Source: an uncultured Myxococcales bacterium (lineage in GTDB: Bacteria > Myxococcota_A > Polyangia > Polyangiales > Polyangiaceae). From it: a stretch of DNA of 15,685 bases. The notes beneath the pieces are model-generated. The model saw only the letters and a list, made by a program, of their open reading frames with translations. It was not told the origin of the DNA and did no database searches. Made by a program: the position numbers and the translations under genes. The stretch is taken from positions 1 through 15,685 of the forward strand of contig CALKVG010000274.1 in the NCBI GenBank assembly GCA_937998045.1. The letters are read 5' to 3'. Numbering within the stretch: position 1 is the stretch's first letter; every line of letters begins with the position of its first letter. Positions 5,434 through 12,102 of this stretch are shown one piece after another.

Positions 5434-8242
5434 CTTCGACGCCCTGGGCGAACCCGCGCCCTCCTCTCGCCAAGGGGCGACGAACGTGCCTGCCGCAGCA
5501 CGAGATCCCGGCGCAGGGGTGGAGGAATCGCGCCCACGCCGGCGCGCGCTGCTCGTCGGCCAGCCCAACGTGGGCAAGAGTGTTCTCTTCGGCGCGCTGA
5601 CCGGCACCTACGTGACCGTCAGCAATTACCCGGGAACCACCGTCGAAGTGACCCGCGGGCGGGCGCGCTTCGGCGAGCACGCGTGGGAAGTGGTCGATAC
5701 CCCCGGCACGCACAACCTCGTGCCGATGAGCGAGGACGAGGCGGTCGCGCGCGACCTGCTCGTCAGCGAACCGTACGACGCTCTCGTCCAGGTGGGCGAC
5801 GCGAAGAACCTCACGCGCACGCTGCTGCTCACGCTGCAGATCGCCGAGCTCGGCGTCCCCTTCTGCCTCGACCTGAACATGCTCGACGAGGCGCGAGCGC
5901 GCGGGTTGCGCATCGACATGGAGGCGCTCGGGCGCGAGCTCGCGAGCGTCCAGGTCAATGCCTCCACGGCGACCGAGGGCGAAGGACTCGACGGGGTGCG
6001 CGCGTACCTCACTGCGGCCGGCGCGCAGAGCCCGACGGTGCGCGCGGCTTCGTCGCTCCCGTGCGCGCTGCGATTTCCGGACGACGTCGAGGCGGCCATC
6101 GCCGCCGTGGTCGAGGCCCTCCCTGAGGCGGCCTTTTCCGTGGACCGGCGGGCGATCGCGACGATGCTGCTCGGAGGCGAGCGGGGCGTCGGCAGTGCGC
6201 TGGAGGGGCGCGTCGGCCAGGAGGCCGCGCGCGTCGCGCGGGACCGAGCAGGCGCGCTCGCTCGGGCGCACGGTGTCCCCGTGTTCGCGCTGCTCAGCAA
6301 GCTCCGGCTGGCGCGCGCTCAAGCGATCGCGCGCGCGGTGCAGCGCCGTGAGGACGCGCTCGGGAGCCGAGCGCACGCGGGAGCCTTGCCCTGGCCGAAC
6401 GCCGTCGCCCTCGCCGGGAGCGCAGCCCTCGTCGCCGCGCTCGTGTACGACGGCGCCCTGGGCCTCGCGGGCGGAGGGGCCACCGCGGCCGATCCGCTCG
6501 AGAGCTACGGCTTCTTCGACGTCGCCGGCCGTTTCTTCTCGAAGGGGCTCTTTTCGGGATGGCACCCGTCGGCGCTCGCGCTGCTGGCGGCGACGAGCGC
6601 GCTCGGCGTGGCGTTGGCGCGCGGTCATGCGCGAGCCCGCGCGAGCGCGTGGAAGCTCACGGGGGCGTTCGTCGGAGGCTGGATGGCCTACGCGCTGGCC
6701 GCGTGGCTCGAGGGGGCCACGCGCCACGTCTGGTCCGCTCTGCCGCTGCACCTCGGCGCCGCGACCGGCGTTGCGTGCCTGGCCTTGCTGGTGCGCGCGG
6801 GAGAGCGCCGCGACGCGTGGGCTTCCGCCGCCGTCGGCCGCGCCGCGACGCACCCCGTCTGGGGCTTGCCCCTCCTCGGGCTGGTGCTTCTGCTCGCGTA
6901 CAAGGTCGTCGGCGTCTTCGGGGCCGGGACCGCGGTCGACTTCGTCGAGAACCGCGTCTTCGGCAACGTGACTGCGTACGCTGCGCTGGACGTACCGCAG
7001 GGGCCGGATGCGCTGAACGCGACCGACACGGCGGACGACGGCAGCGAGCGCCTGGTCGTTCTCGGCGACGGGCCCTCGCGCGCCCGTGTGGTGGCCCAAA
7101 TCAAGAAGAACGGCGCGTATGCGCTCGATCCGGCGGCGCGCATCGACCTGTCCGGAGGGCTCACCCGTCGGGCGTCGACGCCGGAGGGTCTGTCGGTCGA
7201 GGGCGATCTGCGCGGGGCCGAAGCGCGCGTCTGGAGCGGGCACCTGAACCGCTGGGCCTACGGCTTCTTCGCCTGGTTGGGGATCCCGATCGTCACGGCG
7301 TTCTTCGTCGGGCCTTACGGGCTGCTCACGATGGGCGTCACGTACGCCGTGGCCATCGTCCTGCCGGTCGTCGCGACGTTCTTCTTCGTGTTCTCGATGC
7401 TCGAGGACTCCGGGTACTTGCCTCGCCTCGCCGTCATGTCCAATCGCCTCCTCCGGGGTATGGGCCTCAACGGCAAGGCGGTCCTGCCGATGATCCTGGG
7501 CCTGGGTTGCGACACGATGGCCACGCTCACGGCGCGCATCATGGAGACGCGCAAGGAGCGCATGCTCGTGACGCTGCTCCTGGCGCTCGGGATCCCGTGC
7601 TCGTCGCAGCTCAGCGTCATCTTCGCGCTCATGCAGCGGACGTCCGGAACGGCGACGCTCGTGTGGATCGCGGTGGTCGCCTGCACGCTGCTGGGTGTCG
7701 GCTGGGTCGCCGCGCGCGTCCTGCCCGGCGACAAGAGCGACTTCTTGCTGGAGATGCCGCCCATCCGACAGCCGATGGTCTCCAACATCCTCGCGAAGAC
7801 GATGGCGCGCATCGAGTGGTACCTCAAGGAGGCTGTGCCGCTCTTCCTCGTGGGGACGGCGCTGCTCTTCGTGCTCGACGCGGCGCACCTGCTCACGTTC
7901 GTCCACCGCGCGGGAGAGCCCATCGTGCACCACGTGCTCGGTTTCCCGCGCGACGGCGGCGTGAGCGACCGGGTGAGCGAGGCGCTGCTCGTCGGCTTCT
8001 TGCGGCGCGACTTCGGCGCAGCGGGGCTGCTCGACCTGGCGCGCGCGGGGCGGCTGTCGCCCGCGGACGTCGCCGTCTCGATGGTGACGATCACCCTCTT
8101 TATTCCGTGCGTGGCGAACGTCTTCATGATCGCCAAGGAGCGCGGGTGGAAGACGGCGGGCGCGATGAGCGCGTTCATCTTTCCGTACGCGGTCGCCGTC
8201 GGCGCCGTCGTACGCCTCGGGTTCAAGGCTTTCGGAGGATAG
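5423..8242 (+). CDS. feoB: Fe(II) transporter FeoB, enlarged variant
   Basis: 939 residues from the ATG at 5423, against about 770 for E. coli FeoB. It is an inner-membrane GTPase-coupled ferrous iron importer. The cytoplasmic G domain shows G1 GQPNVGKS (46-53), G2 VSNYPGTT (66-73), G3 DTPG (92-95) and G4 NMLD (152-155). The canonical membrane part begins at HPVWGLPLL (477-485) and continues with LEDSGYLPRLAVMSNRL (660-676), GLGCDTMATLTAR (693-705), PCSSQL (725-730), GFLRRDFGAAGL (858-869) and LFIPCVAN (892-899). Cys696, Cys726 and Cys896 lie in or near membrane segments. The intramembrane motifs differ from the E. coli type (GCNVPA and ARLP), which indicates another FeoB clade. Two additions stand out: about 150 residues with four hydrophobic segments between G domain and membrane core, and an 80-90 residue polar loop (about 515-608). 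A GTG at 5486, preceded by AAGGGG, is a possible alternative start. Confidence 0.95.
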   Translation: MTFNFDALGEPAPSSRQGATNVPAAARDPGAGVEESRPRRRALLVGQPNVGKSVLFGALTGTYVTVSNYPGTTVEVTRGRARFGEHAWEVVDTPGTHNLVPMSEDEAVARDLLVSEPYDALVQVGDAKNLTRTLLLTLQIAELGVPFCLDLNMLDEARARGLRIDMEALGRELASVQVNASTATEGEGLDGVRAYLTAAGAQSPTVRAASSLPCALRFPDDVEAAIAAVVEALPEAAFSVDRRAIATMLLGGERGVGSALEGRVGQEAARVARDRAGALARAHGVPVFALLSKLRLARAQAIARAVQRREDALGSRAHAGALPWPNAVALAGSAALVAALVYDGALGLAGGGATAADPLESYGFFDVAGRFFSKGLFSGWHPSALALLAATSALGVALARGHARARASAWKLTGAFVGGWMAYALAAWLEGATRHVWSALPLHLGAATGVACLALLVRAGERRDAWASAAVGRAATHPVWGLPLLGLVLLLAYKVVGVFGAGTAVDFVENRVFGNVTAYAALDVPQGPDALNATDTADDGSERLVVLGDGPSRARVVAQIKKNGAYALDPAARIDLSGGLTRRASTPEGLSVEGDLRGAEARVWSGHLNRWAYGFFAWLGIPIVTAFFVGPYGLLTMGVTYAVAIVLPVVATFFFVFSMLEDSGYLPRLAVMSNRLLRGMGLNGKAVLPMILGLGCDTMATLTARIMETRKERMLVTLLLALGIPCSSQLSVIFALMQRTSGTATLVWIAVVACTLLGVGWVAARVLPGDKSDFLLEMPPIRQPMVSNILAKTMARIEWYLKEAVPLFLVGTALLFVLDAAHLLTFVHRAGEPIVHHVLGFPRDGGVSDRVSEALLVGFLRRDFGAAGLLDLARAGRLSPADVAVSMVTITLFIPCVANVFMIAKERGWKTAGAMSAFIFPYAVAVGAVVRLGFKAFGG
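5472..5477 (+). promoter_or_regulatory. Shine-Dalgarno-like site for an alternative feoB start (GTG 5486)
   Basis: AAGGGG lies 8 bases before an in-frame GTG at 5486. The ATG at 5423 lacks a comparable site, having only a GAG about 9 bases upstream. Use of 5486 would remove 21 non-conserved residues and place the inverted repeat at 5417-5433 in the leader. The motif could also be coincidental coding sequence. Confidence 0.3.
8234..8238 (+). promoter_or_regulatory. Ribosome binding site of the Cys-rich gene inside feoB
   Basis: A perfect GGAGG, 6 bases before the ATG at 8245, is embedded in the last FeoB codons. It is among the best Shine-Dalgarno sequences in the window. It supports the small gene as real and coupled to feoB translation. 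Confidence 0.8.
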
Positions 8243-8244
8243 GG

Positions 8245-8448
8245 ATGGTCGACTGCGGGATGTGCGGGCACTCGTTCACGCGGCAAGAGGGCGCAGCATG
8301 CCGGAGCGGCTGTCCCATGGCGACCGGATGCGGGATGGTGACGTGCCCGTCGTGCGGCTACGAGTTTCCCCCGGAATCGAAGATCGTCAGCCTGATCGCG
8401 AACCTGGTCCGCCGAAAGCCACGTCCCGTGACCGAGGGCCTGGGATGA
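8245..8448 (+). CDS. Small Cys-rich zinc-ribbon-like protein in the feo operon
   Basis: 67 residues, with seven Cys at positions 4, 7, 19, 23, 29, 34 and 37 in the pattern CxxC-x11-CxxxC-x5-C-x4-CxxC. The last pair is followed by GYEF, a zinc-ribbon knuckle. The remaining 27 residues are basic with a short hydrophobic patch (IVSLIANLV). There is no signal peptide, so a cytoplasmic location is expected. The ATG lies two bases after the feoB stop behind a perfect GGAGG, and the stop overlaps the feoA start (ATGA), so it is made together with FeoB and FeoA. FeoC proteins of enterobacteria are small, carry Cys and sit beside FeoB, but this sequence does not resemble their winged-helix fold. Metal binding (Zn, Fe or an Fe-S cluster) is inferred from Cys spacing; no specific function is known to me. 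Confidence 0.85.
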   Translation: MVDCGMCGHSFTRQEGAACRSGCPMATGCGMVTCPSCGYEFPPESKIVSLIANLVRRKPRPVTEGLG

Positions 8449-8672
8449 CGCGAACGCTGGTCGCGTGTCGTGCGGGTGAGCGCGTGGTCGTCGGCGCGGT
8501 TCAGGGCGGAGCGGCGCGGGTCGACAAGCTCGCGTCGGTGGGGATCCTGCCGGGCGTGGAGCTCCGCGTCCAGCAGACGCGGCCCGTCGTGATCGTCGAG
8601 GCCGACGAGACCGTGCTCGCGCTCGAACGCGACCTCGCGTCGCAGGTGGTTGTCGTGCAGGCGACGCACTGA
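8445..8672 (+). CDS. feoA: FeoA, SH3-like partner of FeoB
   Basis: 75 residues, the normal FeoA size. FeoA is a small cytoplasmic SH3-fold protein needed for FeoB-mediated Fe(II) uptake, probably by binding FeoB. The central stretch KLASVGILPGVELRVQQTRP (about 28-47) fits the family pattern of LGxxPG followed by beta strands, and VLALERDLASQVVV (57-70) fits the conserved end with its LAL/ALA core. The ATG overlaps the stop of the Cys-rich gene by 4 bases (ATGA). The order feoB, Cys-rich, feoA is the reverse of the common feoA-feoB order. Confidence 0.9.
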   Translation: MTRTLVACRAGERVVVGAVQGGAARVDKLASVGILPGVELRVQQTRPVVIVEADETVLALERDLASQVVVVQATH

Positions 8673-8723
8673 GGCACGGCGAGGCGTCCGCCGGGAAGGC
8701 TGCAGGATTTTTGCGGAGACTCG

Positions 8724-9524
8724 ATGAAAACGATTATCAACTTCCTCGTGACGGCGAGCTTGCTCGTGACGGCGAGCGTCGCGCGGGCGACACCGCGCCC
8801 CCTTCCGTTCTCGTACCCGTACGAGACCCTCTCGCAGGGCGAGCTGGAGCTCGAGCTCTACGGCGACATGACGCCCCTCCGTGTCGCGTCGGGCGTCCCT
8901 GGCCACGGCAACCTGTGGGAGCCCGCTTACGTGCTTCAGAACGAATTCGAGTACGGCATAAGCGACCGACTGGAGCTCGGCCTCTATCAGGTCTTCGAAG
9001 CAAACCCGAACGACGGCGGCTCGAACACGATGCAGTTCGACGGCTTCAAGTGGCGGATCCGAGGCCGGCTCGCCGAAGCCGGCGAGTGGCCCGTGGACGT
9101 GTCGCTCTACCTCGAGCTCGAGACGATGCACGACGAGCTCTCCCTCGAGGAGAAGGTCAATCTCGCCAAGCGGTTCGGCCGATGGCACTGGATGGCGAAC
9201 CTCTGGGTCGAGGAGACCGAGAGCCGCCCTTACGACGACGACACCAGGTCCTTTCACTTCGTGCTGAACCCGACGACCGGCATCGAATACGAGGTCACCC
9301 CCACGGTACATCCGGGCGTGGAGTACTGGGCTCGCGGCGAAATCGGTACGAGCGACGTCAACGACAAGCTTCACCATTTCGTCGGGCCGACCATGCACCT
9401 GAATTTCGGGAAGCTCTGGTGGACCTTCGGCCTTTACGCGGACCTGACGAACTTCAACAAGCCGCTGCCCGGAGAGCAATACGGCCCGGTGTGGGCCCGC
9501 AGCGTGATCGGGCTCAACCTGTGA
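8724..9524 (+). CDS. Outer-membrane beta-barrel protein, function unknown
   Basis: 266 residues with an N-terminal signal peptide (MKTIINFLVTASLLVTASVARA, cleavage probably after ARA at 22). The mature part alternates short polar and aromatic/hydrophobic stretches such as GELELELYGDMT, NEFEYGISDRLELGLYQVF, DVSLYLELETMH and TFGLYADLT, the pattern of amphipathic beta strands joined by Gly/Asp/Asn turns. It ends SVIGLNL, a hydrophobic C-terminal strand compatible with BAM recognition. I estimate 10-12 strands by eye. No substrate motif is recognised. The ATG at 8724 has GGAG at 8715-8718. It starts 51 bases after feoA, and its stop overlaps the next gene (GTGA), so a role with the Feo genes and the haem lipoprotein is suggested by position only. 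Confidence 0.8.
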   Translation: MKTIINFLVTASLLVTASVARATPRPLPFSYPYETLSQGELELELYGDMTPLRVASGVPGHGNLWEPAYVLQNEFEYGISDRLELGLYQVFEANPNDGGSNTMQFDGFKWRIRGRLAEAGEWPVDVSLYLELETMHDELSLEEKVNLAKRFGRWHWMANLWVEETESRPYDDDTRSFHFVLNPTTGIEYEVTPTVHPGVEYWARGEIGTSDVNDKLHHFVGPTMHLNFGKLWWTFGLYADLTNFNKPLPGEQYGPVWARSVIGLNL

Positions 9525-9769
9525 AGCGCCTCGGCCTGCTCCTTTTGACGCTCGCGCTGGGCGCTTGCTCGCCGGCGGCGGCGCCCGAGAACCCGCGCGT
9601 CGCGAAGATCCACCGGACCCAGTGCGGGCGGTGCCATAGCCCGCCGGAGCCGGGCAAGCGCAGCCGCGCGGAGGTCGAGGCAGCCGCCACGCGCCACTCG
9701 ACGCGCGTGCGACTCACGCGCGAGGAGTGGACGGCGATGGTCGACTACCTCGCGCCCGCCGCGAACTGA
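9521..9769 (+). CDS. Mini c-type cytochrome lipoprotein (single CxxCH)
   Basis: 82 residues. The N-terminus MKRLGLLLLTLALGAC is a lipoprotein signal with lipobox LGAC, making Cys16 the lipidated residue. The mature chain has one haem c attachment motif, CGRCH (35-39), followed by SPPEPGKR and the C-terminal EEWTAMVDYLAPAAN. Met73 in the last helix is a possible axial ligand. At about 67 mature residues it is close to the lower limit of mono-haem cytochromes c. The GTG start overlaps the barrel gene stop (GTGA), so the two are translationally coupled and probably function together at the outer membrane. An electron-transfer role, perhaps keeping iron ferrous or probing redox state, is inference. 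Confidence 0.82.
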   Translation: MKRLGLLLLTLALGACSPAAAPENPRVAKIHRTQCGRCHSPPEPGKRSRAEVEAAATRHSTRVRLTREEWTAMVDYLAPAAN

Positions 9770-9795
9770 ACGCGAAGTGGAATGCGAACTGGAAT
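9761..9795 (+). repeat. Short 12-base tandem repeat at the 3' end of the cytochrome gene
   Basis: GCGAAGTGGAAT (9772-9783) is followed directly by GCGAACTGGAAT (9784-9795), 11 of 12 identical. It is preceded by the related GCGAACTGAAC (9761-9771), which contains the stop codon of the lipoprotein gene. This looks like a recent small slippage duplication in the 63-base gap before the kinase. Confidence 0.6.
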
Positions 9796-9832
9796 GGATG
9801 TGAGCCTCCCGGCTTTTCGCTAGCGTTTGGGG

Positions 9833-11317
9833 GTGGCTCGCGCGACGGCTCCCGGGCTGAGGCTGCAGATCGTCCTGTCGCTCGCGGGCCTGATGCTCCT
9901 CGCTTTCGTGCCGCTGTTCTATGCGGTGGCCAGCCTCACGCAGGCGACGGTCCTCGGAGCACGCCAGCAGCAGGCCCGCGCGCTCTCGCGGTCGCTCGCG
10001 GCCAGCGCCGACGACGCCGCGATCGCGGGCCGCGCGGACGCGATCGAGCGCGCGATCGACCGGCTCATCGCGTCTTCCGCGCTGCGCGCGGCCTGCGTCT
10101 TCGCGCGCGACGGCGCGCAGCTCGCGTGCCGGGGGCCTCGGGCGGACCTCGACGCCATGCGCGCGCCGTCGCCGGCGCCGGACGGCGCGTCTCCGGATTC
10201 GCCGGAGCGGGGCGACGACTCGGTGATCCGAGGCATCGCCGGCCGCGAGCTTCAAGTCGTCGTGGCCGGCTCCAGCGTGAACGTGGTCACGCGCGTCGGC
10301 CTCGACGACGGCGGAGATCGCGGCACGGCGCTCGTCCGGCTCGTCGCTCTCTACATGTCGACGTTCGGCCTCGCCCTCCTCGTGTTCGCGTATTTCGCGC
10401 TCACGCGCCTCATCGTGCGACCGATCGAGCAGCTCGTCCGCGCGGCGGATCGCGTGGCCGGGGGGGCGCGAACGATCCCCGTCGCGCGGACGGGCGCGCG
10501 GGAGCTCGTCGAGCTGGCGACGAGCGTCCGGTCGATGACCGAGAAGCTCATCTCCGAGGAGGCGACGTTGATCCTGAAAATCGAGGAACTGACGCACACT
10601 CAGGCTCAGCTCGTACGGAGCGAGCGCATGGCCAGCGTCGGCCGCCTTGCGGCGGGGGTCGCGCACGAGATCGGCAACCCGATCGCTGCCGTCATGGGCA
10701 TGCAGGACCTGCTGCTCGAAGGGGACCTCCCCCCCGAAACCCAGCGCGACTTCCTGCAACGGATGCGGCGGGAGACCGAGAGGATCCACTCGATACTCCG
10801 CGACCTGCTCGATTTCGCACGGCCGGAGGAGAAGCCGACACAAGCCGGGAGCGCGCCTCCCCCTGCCGACGTCCGATCCGCCATCGACGACGTGACGTCG
10901 CTGGTCAAGACGCAGAAAGAATTCCGCGACGTGCGCGTCGACGTGGACGTCACCGGAACGCTGCATGTGCGTCTCCCCGCCGCCCGGTTGACGCAAGTCC
11001 TCCTCAACCTCGTGCTCAACGCCGGCGCCGCCACGGTGACGAAGCCAGGAGCCGCCCGCGTGACCGTACGAGCGTTCGCCCAGCCGGACCGAGGCCAGGT
11101 GCGAATCGAGGTGGAAGACGACGGGCCCGGTGTGGCCCCTGGCGTGCGCGAGCGCCTGTTCGAGCCGTTCGTCACCACCAAGGAGGTCGGAGAGGGCACC
11201 GGACTGGGGCTCGCCGTCTGCCGCGGCGTCGTCGAGTCCGCCGGTGGGGACATCGGCCTCGACGCGAGCTACCAGGGCGGAGCGCGGTTTTACGTCGTCC
11301 TGCCGGCAGCCTCGTAG
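9833..11317 (+). CDS. Membrane-bound sensor histidine kinase
   Basis: 494 residues from GTG 9833; a TTG at 9827 would add two. One membrane helix at about 14-34, an extracytoplasmic sensor region of about 130 residues without Cys and with a Pro/Asp-rich stretch, and a second helix at about 168-190 are followed by a HAMP linker (RPIEQLVRAADRVAGG). A short coiled coil leads into the HisKA domain with the H-box AAGVAHEIGNPIAAV, His278 being the autophosphorylation site. The HATPase domain has the N-box LLNLVLNAGAA (390-400), G1 DDGPGV, F-box LFEPFVTT and G2 GTGLGL (455-460). The architecture resembles NtrB-like kinases. No response regulator or sigma54 activator is in the window, so its partner is elsewhere. 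It lies 63 bases after the Feo-associated genes on the same strand and overlaps the convergent deacetylase by 28 bases. Confidence 0.93.
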   Translation: MARATAPGLRLQIVLSLAGLMLLAFVPLFYAVASLTQATVLGARQQQARALSRSLAASADDAAIAGRADAIERAIDRLIASSALRAACVFARDGAQLACRGPRADLDAMRAPSPAPDGASPDSPERGDDSVIRGIAGRELQVVVAGSSVNVVTRVGLDDGGDRGTALVRLVALYMSTFGLALLVFAYFALTRLIVRPIEQLVRAADRVAGGARTIPVARTGARELVELATSVRSMTEKLISEEATLILKIEELTHTQAQLVRSERMASVGRLAAGVAHEIGNPIAAVMGMQDLLLEGDLPPETQRDFLQRMRRETERIHSILRDLLDFARPEEKPTQAGSAPPPADVRSAIDDVTSLVKTQKEFRDVRVDVDVTGTLHVRLPAARLTQVLLNLVLNAGAATVTKPGAARVTVRAFAQPDRGQVRIEVEDDGPGVAPGVRERLFEPFVTTKEVGEGTGLGLAVCRGVVESAGGDIGLDASYQGGARFYVVLPAAS

Positions 11318-12102
11318 TCGACCTCCATCCACTCGCCGAGCGGCACCGCGTCGAGACCCTCCGCGGCGATCGCGTCGAGGATCGCCGGCAAGGCGGTCAC
11401 CGCCGCGGGCTCGCGATCGCCGCGCTCCGGCGCATCGTGAAGGAGGACGATGACCCCGTCGCGCAGGTCGCGACGGACGCGCGCCACGACGTCGGGCGGC
11501 CTGGCGGAGGCGATGCCGTCGCGACCGCCGATGGTCCATCCGACGATGGTGAGATCCAGCGCATCGGCCACACGGACGATCGTCGGGTTGGTGTGGCCGA
11601 TGGGCGGACGAAAGAGCAAAGGCCGGCGGCCGGTGATCTGCTCGATGGCGGCGATCCCTCGCTCGAGATCGGCCCGGACGCGCCGCGGACCGCGTAGCGC
11701 GAAGAGGCGGTCGTGTTCGAACGAGTGCAGGGCGACGGAATGACCCGCGTCGACGATGGCGCGAACGACGTCGGGGTGCTCCTGCGCTTTCCGACCGACC
11801 ACGAAGAACGTCGCCTTGACCCCGCTCGCCGCGAGGAGCTCGAGGATGCGTCGCGTCCAGCGGGGATGGGGGCCGTCGTCGAACGTGAGCGCCACCCCGC
11901 GCGCGTCCCGAGGCCCCCTCACGACGGCGTCCGCGAAGATCCGCAGGCGCAGGACGAACACCCCTCCGAGCAGAAGGGCCAGGTACGCGGCGAACGCGAG
12001 GACGGCCGTCGCCAGCGCCGGCGGGCCCACGACGAGCGCTCGCGCCGCCATCACCAGCAGGCCGACCGTGGCTGCGTAGAGCGCCAGGCGGGCGGGCGGC
12101 AT
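11290..12102 (-). CDS. Membrane-anchored polysaccharide deacetylase (NodB domain)
   Basis: 270 residues. Two hydrophobic segments (about 7-26 and 29-51) precede a NodB/CE4 catalytic domain, which removes acetyl groups from N-acetylglucosamine in peptidoglycan or exopolysaccharide using a divalent metal. Motif 1 is TFDDGP (73-78, catalytic base Asp75 and metal ligand Asp76). Motif 2 is HSFEH (126-130, metal ligands His126 and His130). Motif 3 is RPPIG (165-169). Trp189 with Asp195 corresponds to motif 4, and LLHD (220-223) is motif 5. The catalytic domain probably faces the periplasm, which fits two N-terminal membrane passes only if both ends are outside; topology is uncertain. The ATG shares one base with the upstream gene's stop (TGATG), so the two are coupled. 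The natural substrate cannot be told. Confidence 0.92.
   Translation of the reverse strand: MPPARLALYAATVGLLVMAARALVVGPPALATAVLAFAAYLALLLGGVFVLRLRIFADAVVRGPRDARGVALTFDDGPHPRWTRRILELLAASGVKATFFVVGRKAQEHPDVVRAIVDAGHSVALHSFEHDRLFALRGPRRVRADLERGIAAIEQITGRRPLLFRPPIGHTNPTIVRVADALDLTIVGWTIGGRDGIASARPPDVVARVRRDLRDGVIVLLHDAPERGDREPAAVTALPAILDAIAAEGLDAVPLGEWMEVDYEAAGRTT

Noticed and set aside
5165..7933. A 922-codon open frame on the minus strand opposite feoB and the HAD gene
   Set aside because: It is Arg/Glu/His-rich low-complexity translation with no family resemblance, and it lies antisense to two certain genes. It is expected from third-position GC bias.
9802..9817. A terminator-like stem AGCC-TCCC-GGCT followed by TTT before the kinase
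   Set aside because: The stem has only four Watson-Crick pairs and the T-run is very short; this is too weak to call.
9434..11539. A 701-codon minus-strand frame opposite the kinase
   Set aside because: It is the Arg/His-rich shadow of a gene with all kinase motifs intact on the other strand.
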